This document shows positions 56,851-64,000 of a stretch of DNA of 64,000 nucleotides, piece by piece. Under the pieces are notes generated by a model. It worked only from the letters and a program-made list of their open reading frames with translations, had not been told where the DNA came from and made no database searches. Source of the stretch: Andrena cerasifolii (Eukaryota; Arthropoda; Insecta; Hymenoptera; Andrenidae); contig NC_135122.1 in NCBI RefSeq assembly GCF_050908995.1, positions 11,820,501 through 11,884,500 of the forward strand, given 5' to 3'. The first letter of the stretch is position 1. Each line of letters begins with the position of its first letter. A program made the translations under genes and the position numbers.

Positions 56851-58145
56851 GTGAAATCTTTTTCTCTCAGTTATTTGGATCGCTCGAATTCAGTAACTAG
56901 ACGCGTTTACAAGCTCTCCTTTCTTTGTAACCGGTTCATGCATGCGAAAGCAGCTATGTGATTCTGTGTTCATTTCTATTCCTTTATTCTGCAAGCTTTG
57001 CAAGTGTTTTATTTTATATTTTTTTCAGTATGTTTCTATCCACACCGAATTCTAAGACGATTTCCACGTGAGATTACTCTTCTGCCGGCGGAAACAATAA
57101 TTGCGCGCATTCAAATTTTCCGCGTCCGCCATACTGTCGCCATTTCTACTATCTCACTCGATAATTTATCTCTCTGTTACGCTTCGGTCATGAACGTGCT
57201 CGCACCGCGCGATTGTGTGCGGCTCGCATGTGATTTTAGATATATACCTACTGTTCACGCCGGCACAGAGGTTAGAAACCGATTAAACCGTCCTGAAATG
57301 TTCCTTCTGCTGGATTGCTGTTCGCACGCGACCCGCACGTAAACATTTCCAGCAGCATGCGATGACGGCGCTCGGCCATCTTCGTCGATCTGCCAGTAAG
57401 TGGAATTTTGATCGTTGTGCTTGATTTGCCTGGCGACGTGCACGTAACGTCAAGCTGCAATCAGCTGCAATGGAAACTCGCTCGCAAAACACACGACTCG
57501 TGCCAATAATCTCGGCGTGTACTTCCGGTCGAACATTAGCTAATTAACCGTGTATATAACTCGATTATGGATGATTCATCAATAAATAGGTATCTTACAC
57601 TTTGAGCGACAGAATTGAATAATTGCGTCTACCTAGTTTATGAAGGCGTTGTAATCGAGAAAGGAACCGATTGGTTGCGAGTTCAAAATGTTCGTGCAAA
57701 CGATAGATCGCAAAACGATGCGAAGCTTAAGAAGCATTAAGTCGCGATTGATATCCCGTGGAATGTTATCGGTTCCCAACGATCTTCTACTTAGAGATGT
57801 ATTAATAACAATGTAATATGTAATATTGTGTATCGAAACCGGTTGACCTTGCGCTAGATTCCTTTTTGTACAAAACTATGAATGCAGTCCACAGAACGGA
57901 CGTCGCTCGAGCGAGTAGAATTAATGAAAACAACGACATTGTTTGAAGATAATTGTTGTTTCCTTGATAATTGTAAACGAACTTTTTTTTTTTAAATAAA
58001 GAGGTTCACGAATATCGACTTCACACCTGTAACTTCGGAGATTCCCCCTCCATTTTCTCCTTGGCAATCGTTCGATACGAAAGCTCCGAGAACTGATCTC
58101 TTAATATAAATGAAGCTTTCCTAAATCTGCATTGCATAATTTCAG
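56851..58145. other. tou-NADK2 intergenic region
   Basis: It should contain the NADK2 promoter and first exon. An ATG at 57688 opens 42 codons rich in Arg and Ser (MRSLRSIKSRLISRG), mitochondrial-leader-like, but I see no donor in the required phase 1. The start of NADK2 is therefore unresolved. Confidence 0.4.
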
Positions 58146-59661
58146 GAAGTTTGCAATTCTTGCAACCGTGCAGCTACAATGTACGCACCAGCCTTCGACT
58201 GTTCCTACGAGAGGAGTCGAGCTTCGTACCGAAGCGCGTGCTCATTGTGGCCAAGTTGTCGCGATACTATTTCGAACAATTGCGGGAACCAGAACTGACC
58301 GAGTCCCAATTAAGGGCCAAGTTGCTGGAGAGAGGTTCCGATTACGAGGGGATGCTGGCTGGTCACATAGCGACTAGGAACGTTGAGCGCCAAGTGACCG
58401 AGGTCTTGAGAAAGATGAACATAGAATACAGGATAATAAACAGGTAAATATGACGCGATGCCAAGCATTATACACTATTGCATTACATGGTTTTGATGCA
58501 CGTGTTACAGACAAAATCTGGACCAACCGAATTTCGATTGGGCCGATTTGGTTTTACCGATTGGTGGCGACGGCACGTTCCTATTGGCTTCAAATTTAAT
58601 ATTCGATAACAGAAAGCCGATAATGGGTATTAACTCTCACCCCGAAAAATCCGAGGGATTTCTAATGCTGCCGCCGAAATACACGAGCATGATACCGGAG
58701 GTTTTCGAAATGTTAAAAGCGGGCGATTATCGCGTGGTACTAAGAACAAGAATTCGAACGACATTAAAAGGAGACACTATCTGGGATGCCCCTTTTCACA
58801 CGCACGAGAAAGGTCGCGTCGCGGGCGGTGAAAAGTAATGAAATTGAATAGATTTCTGTTCACGTACCTTGGATCAGCAGAACACTTCGCGCACTAAAAC
58901 AACGGCTTGTTTATTTCAGATTCTACACGCAGTGCGTGGAAGGACAGGCGACCAGTAATTTACCAAAAGAGAGACGTCTACCGTGGTTAGCATTAAACGA
59001 AGTAAGCCCAGTTCTGCTTCGATACTAGTATTCTATGAATCATTAAATGTTAATAGAATTCAGTGGTTCCTCGCAATCAGGTTTTCTTGGCGGAGTCGTT
59101 GTCGGCTAGGACAAGCACGTTGCTCGTAAATATAGACGACCTGGAGAAGTATCACTTGGTGAAAAGTTCCGGGGTGTGCGTTTGCACGGGAACGGGATCA
59201 ACTTCTTGGTACAAATCAATAACTAGTGTTAATACCGAGATAGTACAGAAGATATTGAGTCTTGTAGATGATAAGCGAAAATTTAGCGACCAAGAAATCG
59301 AGAGAATTTGCTCCGTTTTTAACAACAGTTTGCTTTTCGATGCCGGTAGGTGTACCGTGCGAATAGTCGTAATAGTCATAGTACATACAGTCTCGAAGTA
59401 GATACTAATCGCTTATCCTATATTTCAGAGGAGTTGAAGCTGCGTTATGTGATAAGGGACATGATAATGACTGACGTTTGGCCTGTGGCAAAAACTCTGC
59501 CGCCTTATGGATCTTGTCTCAAGTTCACAGCAAGATCACAGTGTTTCGATGCTGGCTTAGTTCTCGACGGGGGCATAGCGGTGCCTTTTAACTTCGGGAC
59601 TACAGCGGTGATGGAAGTACATCCCGAAGACTCCCTGCGAACTTTAGACCTTCCAGATTAA
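58146..59661 (+). CDS. NADK2: NAD kinase 2, mitochondrial (5' partial)
   Basis: Mitochondrial NAD+ kinase, making NADP+ from NAD+ and ATP. Exons 58146-58443, 58511-58834, 58920-59001, 59081-59345 and 59429-59661 join in frame and end at TAA 59659-59661. The product contains VLIVAKLSRYYFEQLRE, the catalytic GGDGTFLLAS loop, IMGINSHPEKSEGFLMLPPK, ALNEVFLAESLSAR, a CTGTGSTSW motif in place of the usual Thr-Ala-Tyr-like stretch, and FDAGLVLDGG near the C-terminus, all characteristic of NADK2 rather than cytosolic NADK. The first exon seen begins two bases before a codon, after acceptor TAATTTCAG, so an upstream exon with the ATG and targeting peptide is missing. The region SLQFLQPCSYNVRTSLRLF is Arg-containing and amphipathic-like, as in a mitochondrial leader. 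The second exon uses the weak donor GTAATG. Confidence 0.9.
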
Positions 59662-62600
59662 GGGACGCTTACCCCTGCCAAAAACGAATCTGATTTAGGC
59701 TAAACTGTTAATGAGTAATTAATTACACGTAGATAGCAACAATAATACGTTCCGTAGAACAGTGCGTAAGAACGAACGAAAAGAAAAGCATGGAACAGTA
59801 CTTTTGCATTTTATAATTCTCTAATGATTTCGAATAGACGGATGGGCATTTTATACAAAAAAAGACCGTTAGAGACTTACCCAAAGTCTATGCATAATAG
59901 AAACGAGACACGACACCACGTATGTGGCCTGAAATGTACTGCACGTTAAACTTAAATAGGTGGACAGTAAACGAGTGAATGTGACGACTGTATATAATAT
60001 AAATTGTATTTTATGAAAGCGTGTTTCACTGGAATAAAGAAACGATGGCTATATGGATTTCAAGCACTCCTTGTACCAGTTGTGGATACATGGGATACCT
60101 TTGGCGAGACATAGAATAGACCTAACGTTCAGTGTACCTTTCTGCCCCGGTAACTTGAAATGCCTCGCCAAGGAATTGGAACTTAGTATATTTGAGTAAG
60201 ATGCCGAAGCGGAGAGAAGTTTGAAAATTTTAAAAATCCTATCAGTTCCAGCAGCTCGCTGAAATATTCGAAGTTGCAGTTATTCTTCTATCTTAACACT
60301 ATATTCGTATTCTAGCGTCGGGTGGAAATAATCGGACAACGCTTGATATAATTTCACATATCTTTATTTCATATAGAAATTACAAACATTTCAAGTTACA
60401 TGTATTCTTACATTCTACAGAGGTATTACAAGTTAAAGAAATCTTTATATTTGACTAGAATATGTGGCAATCACAGCTATCGGCTCGGTTTCCACTGATT
60501 ACCAAGTCTCGCAGAAAGTTGCATGATGCATGAGTGTCTTGTGGTGCATGGATTAACATTAATGTATCAAAGGATTAAATCTGTTTTGAGACTTCACCGG
60601 TAACGTTGCATGCGACACTAAAATGGTAAGGGGGTCCTAGGACCCCCCAAACCGGCGACACAAAAATATATTGCTTGATAGGTCTATTCTATACCTCGTC
60701 TGTGGTATTTGTATCTAGTTCTTTAAAGTCTTGCACAAAGTTCCTGTGGAATTATGCTGTTAGGCTTTTACCGATGGAATGTTAACATTCATCGGTTATA
60801 GGGTATCCTATACCTCGTCTATGCACCCGCCACGAGATGGTATTGCACTACATCACATGGCGTCGCCATCATGTGAACAATTTATACGCAACTCATGTAA
60901 GAGATAAACGGCTACGTTTGGTTGTGTTTACTTCTGCCACAAAGGAAGTTGTGACATTGTGCGGTGCTTTTTGTAATTGCAGAATTTGCCTGAAAATTGT
61001 GTTCAGCAGAACAATGCACGATTGCATCACTTCGACAGTTCAGTCTTCACCAACACGATTGGATTTATGAGGATTCACGAGACCTGAACGGTAAACAATC
61101 AGTAATTTGTACGGCGTTCTTTTTTGAATGAGCGAATCACCATGATTCCCATTCTTACCAATTATCGGCAGATACAAACGCCTGCATTCCCTAAACTCTC
61201 GTTGTGCAAAATTAATACTATTGAATCTCCGAAGTTGAATGGGCTGAACGCTTCGGAGTCGATTTTGAGGTTAGATTCCATGGTTAATGTCAATTACGTA
61301 GAAGAAGTTATAAAAGGCCTTTCGTTATCGACGCTTTATCTATAATTTTTCTCATTCATGTTGGATCATCAGTGTAAAGACCAATACGAGATTAGCGATC
61401 CAAAAGACGTTGAACAATTTTCATGAAACAGATGATGCTTCTGTACGGAGGATGCGTTTTCTAGGGGTTAGAAAGACCATCGACCGTGATAGCTGTTGCA
61501 TTTCGCATAATTTTGGGGTTGGGAATTTTAATATACATCTTCTACTTAGAAAAACTATTGTTCTTTGTGTACGAGTAGTGTGCATATTAATGTTTAATAA
61601 GTGATACAGGTGAATCTATTAAAATTGCTCAGAGACAAAGCCAGGATAATTTATAATTATAAATGGACATCATCATAATAATAATATATTCCGTAATTGT
61701 TTCGTACGTCGGTAACTCCATAATTAGTGACATTACCGACAGAGTTACGATAAAAGATCGCGAATTCACTATTTTCACACACTAGAATTCTTTCAAACGA
61801 AGTAATGGTAAATGACTAAACACTGAATTTTTCCGGATATTAGGTTTTCCAACTAGGAAGGACAGAAATTAGTATTTGCTTGTAACTTTATTTAAAATAT
61901 GCTAAAAATGTGTTTAATAAAAGGCCTTTGGCAAAGTACTTGTAGATGACAATAGACATAGTCGCGAGAAAGAAATCGATAGTTATATACACAACACTTA
62001 GTCATAAAGCTAATGGTATTCCTTAAGTGGCTTAAGTAAAGAACTTTCGATTGTTTACATCGATTCCTGTGTAATATGAGTATAGTGATAAAAAGTATTC
62101 TAAACCATCTTATCACATAGCGATATTCTTGGAACATACAAGTGAAGGTTCGGAAGGAACGCGGGATAGAACGAAGCGTTTGTATGCAATGGGAGCGATA
62201 CAACTCAAAGTTTTTCAAGTTTTAAGATTGCAACGTGAATTGTGTAAACAACTAGCTTTGCTACATGGCTTCGCCCGACATTTAGGGTTTGATTTTATAA
62301 ACAAACACTTTTTTTTAGTTTTTTTTTGTGAAAATACTCACATTCATCTGGATTAGTCAAGCATAATAGGCTGAGGCACATTTCGTAATCCCAGAGTTTA
62401 TCGTTCGAAAGTTTTCAGGCGACAGACAAACACACAAACATAGAAGCTTTCTGCTTTATATATTAAGATTACTCTCAAAATTGCACCTAATACAAAAGCA
62501 CCACCGTAAAGATGCCACAAAATTTTCGATTAAATTTCATTTTACGAATAATTGAGAGCAAACTTCGTATATTAGCATCCGAATTCAATATCCAACTTAT

Positions 62601-62919
62601 TAAAGACGTCTTAGAGCAAATTGCAATGGTTTCTCGATCGCAACGGAAGATTGACAGAGTGTTAGTGAAATATGAATTTCAATTTAGATACCACCAATCG
62701 AATTGCAATGCTTCCCTCGTTGCCGATAAATAGATGCTTAATATAATATAATTAGCGTAACGTTGCGTGCAGTGGAATCTGACGAGGGTACTGAAAGATT
62801 TCCGATGAATTGGAATGCTTTGCGGGTTCGTGGTATCGAATCGTGGGACGCGATCTGTGAGACGCGCGGAATCTTGCGCGGGGCCCTAATAAGCTGCATT
62901 TTCCAGTTACTATTTTCAG
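59662..62919. other. NADK2-STARD3 intergenic region
   Basis: No conserved protein recognised. It contains inverted copies of a TATAGAATAGACCT-like sequence (about 60110-60135 and 60678-60703, with a third partial copy near 60800-60825), suggesting a degraded repeat. The STARD3 promoter and 5' exon should lie in its distal part. Confidence 0.4.
60033..60038 (+). terminator. candidate poly(A) signal for NADK2
   Basis: AATAAA about 370 bases downstream of the NADK2 stop codon, the first canonical signal after it. The intervening sequence has no other gene signal. Confidence 0.6.
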
Positions 62920-62958
62920 GTCGACGTCATCGTGGATATCAGGGGCATCTCTGGTAGA
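62920..62958 (+). other. 5' UTR portion of the STARD3 first coding exon
   Basis: It lies between the acceptor ending at 62919 and the ATG at 62959. The frame is open back to the acceptor (VDVIVDIRGISGR), so a coding upstream exon with an earlier start cannot be excluded. Confidence 0.45.
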
Positions 62959-64000
62959 ATGACAGAGGACGAGGGGCAAATTAGAGCTGCCGCGGAAACC
63001 TTGCTGAGCGGATCTATAAACTCCCAGAGGAGCTTGCAGACTCAACACACCATAACGCGCACCCCGGACATCATTCTGAGCGAGGATCTTATCGCGGGCG
63101 CAATGCAAAACGGGAGGATGTCGAACGTCAGGCGTTTCTTTTGCCTCTTCGTCACCTTCGACCTCCTGCTCACATTTCTTATGTGGCTCATTTGCACGAT
63201 GGTAAATCACACGCGCCCTACACGAAAATGAGCGAGCGGGCAGAAATAATCGCGTTCGATTAAATTCATTACCATTGTTTCTACTCACTTGATGCTTCTC
63301 CGCAGATTGCCGGCGAGAGTCTGGAGTCCGCCTTCATGAATCAAGTGGTCCATTATCACATAAAAACTTCTTTGTTCGACATCGTGGTGAGTACTCTTTT
63401 GCACTTAAAGCGGGGAATGTCCAGAGCGACATTCGATTCGCGATAATTTTTCGTCGTTCGTCGGGGACAGACATTTTACGAATTTCATCTTCTTAGATGA
63501 CAGGGATTTGCAGGTTTACGGTGTTGTTGCTCTTCTACGCGCTGCTCTACTTGGACCACTGGATCATCGTGGCCGTTAGTATCGCAAGTTTCAGCATCTA
63601 CACTTATGAAATGAATTTTATGAAGAAAAAGATTGTTCTATCTTTTGTTGTAGTTATCCACTGCCACGACTTGTGCCTTCTTAATCGTCAAAGTGTTTCT
63701 TTTCGATGTGAGTTACATATTTATCATTCCGCGAATGTTAACAATAAAGCTGTTCTTTTACGATGTCCGTTTCTAGTGGTCAACGTGCAAGCAGCCAGTG
63801 TTTCAAGTTCTCCTCATCCTCACGTCTTTCGTATTGCCCTGGGTGGAAGCTTGGTTCTTTGATATTCGCGTGTTACCCCAGGAAACACAGGCCAGAAATT
63901 GGTTTCGAAGTATGACGCCTACCTTCGTTCGCGAACGAAGTAACTTATCTTTACGTCAGGGTGTGACCGGCAAATTCGAATCCATTTTTAGACGTCACAG
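62959..64000 (+). CDS. STARD3: STARD3/MLN64-like (insect Start1) MENTAL-domain protein, 3' partial
   Basis: Late-endosomal sterol-binding membrane protein, N-terminal part only. Exons 62959-63201, 63306-63386, 63497-63574, 63654-63707 and 63777 onward are all phase 0. The ATG at 62959 follows acceptor TACTATTTTCAG ending 62919, so a 5' non-coding exon lies upstream. The protein starts MTEDEGQIRAAAE and enters the MENTAL domain at VRRFFCLFVTFDLLLTFLMW (TM1). HYHIKTSLFDIV, TM2 (CRFTVLLLFYALLYLDHW), TM3 (TTCAFLIVKVFLFD) and TM4 (VLLILTSFVLPWVEAWFFD) follow, then RVLPQETQARNWF. The motif FFCLFVTFDLL and the RVLPQE end of MENTAL identify the family. Exon 3 ends with the non-consensus donor GTTAGT. 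The last exon may end at 63939 or run past the window. The START lipid-binding domain, if present, is outside, so STARD3NL-like is also possible. Confidence 0.88.

Noticed and set aside
57688..57816. ATG-initiated 42-codon frame with a leader-like Arg/Ser content, candidate NADK2 first exon
   Set aside because: No donor in phase 1 to match the exon at 58146.
60837..61070. 77-codon frame with several cysteines
   Set aside because: No recognisable family; isolated and without splice partners.
62512..62733. 73-codon frame upstream of STARD3
   Set aside because: Not recognised and not in frame with the STARD3 exon; probably chance in AT-rich DNA.
1..64000. tRNA, rRNA, CRISPR array or viral gene
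   Set aside because: No tRNA-like cloverleaf, rRNA segment, regularly spaced repeat-spacer array or viral coding sequence seen on either strand by eye.

Overview
The window is nuclear DNA from an animal, most probably an insect and perhaps a hymenopteran. The evidence is three conserved animal genes split by GT-AG introns, long CpG-rich non-coding stretches and many short terminal-inverted-repeat (TIR) transposons. The order-level guess is an inference. All three recognised genes lie on the plus strand.

Layout. (1) 1-14106 has no recognisable coding gene. It is CpG-rich non-coding DNA carrying several non-autonomous DNA transposons, and may contain non-coding 5' exons of the first gene. (2) 14107-53610 is the toutatis/BAZ2 chromatin-remodelling gene. 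I could join 26 constitutive coding exons in frame to a 2051-residue protein: Gly-rich start, low-complexity N-terminal third, TAM/MBD domain, charged coiled coil, DDT, WHIM1, WHIM2/3-like motif, acidic region, two PHD fingers and a C-terminal bromodomain. Intron 1 is about 17.3 kb and the intron between the first two coiled-coil exons is about 7.1 kb. (3) 53611 to about 56850 is probably its 3' UTR. (4) 58146-59661 encodes NADK2, the mitochondrial NAD kinase; its first coding exon is not identified. (5) 62959-64000 is the start of a STARD3/MLN64 (insect Start1) gene encoding the MENTAL membrane domain; its START domain lies beyond the window.

The most interesting observation is in the 7.1-kb tou intron. 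An open segment at 39176 or 39458 to 40042 encodes an intact CENP-B/pogo-type helix-turn-helix followed by a Ser/Thr/Pro/Gln-rich tail. It has usable acceptors, a consensus donor and phase 0 at both ends, so it would fit between the existing phase-0 exons without shifting frame. It looks like a cassette exon (or alternative-transcript exon) adding a transposase-derived DNA-binding domain to a BAZ2 remodeller subunit. A second feature is an 81-nt intron inside the TAM/MBD domain that has no stop codon and is a multiple of three, so its retention would insert 27 residues.

The transposon layer is also notable. At least five elements of different sequence share one architecture: TA at the outer ends, TIRs, and internal reiteration of the short word found in the TIR. 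There are also large fold-back elements, a piggyBac-like TTAA element, hAT-like elements and one hAT nested in another.

The three genes have separate jobs: chromatin regulation, mitochondrial NADP supply, and late-endosomal sterol handling. I see no sign of functional clustering.
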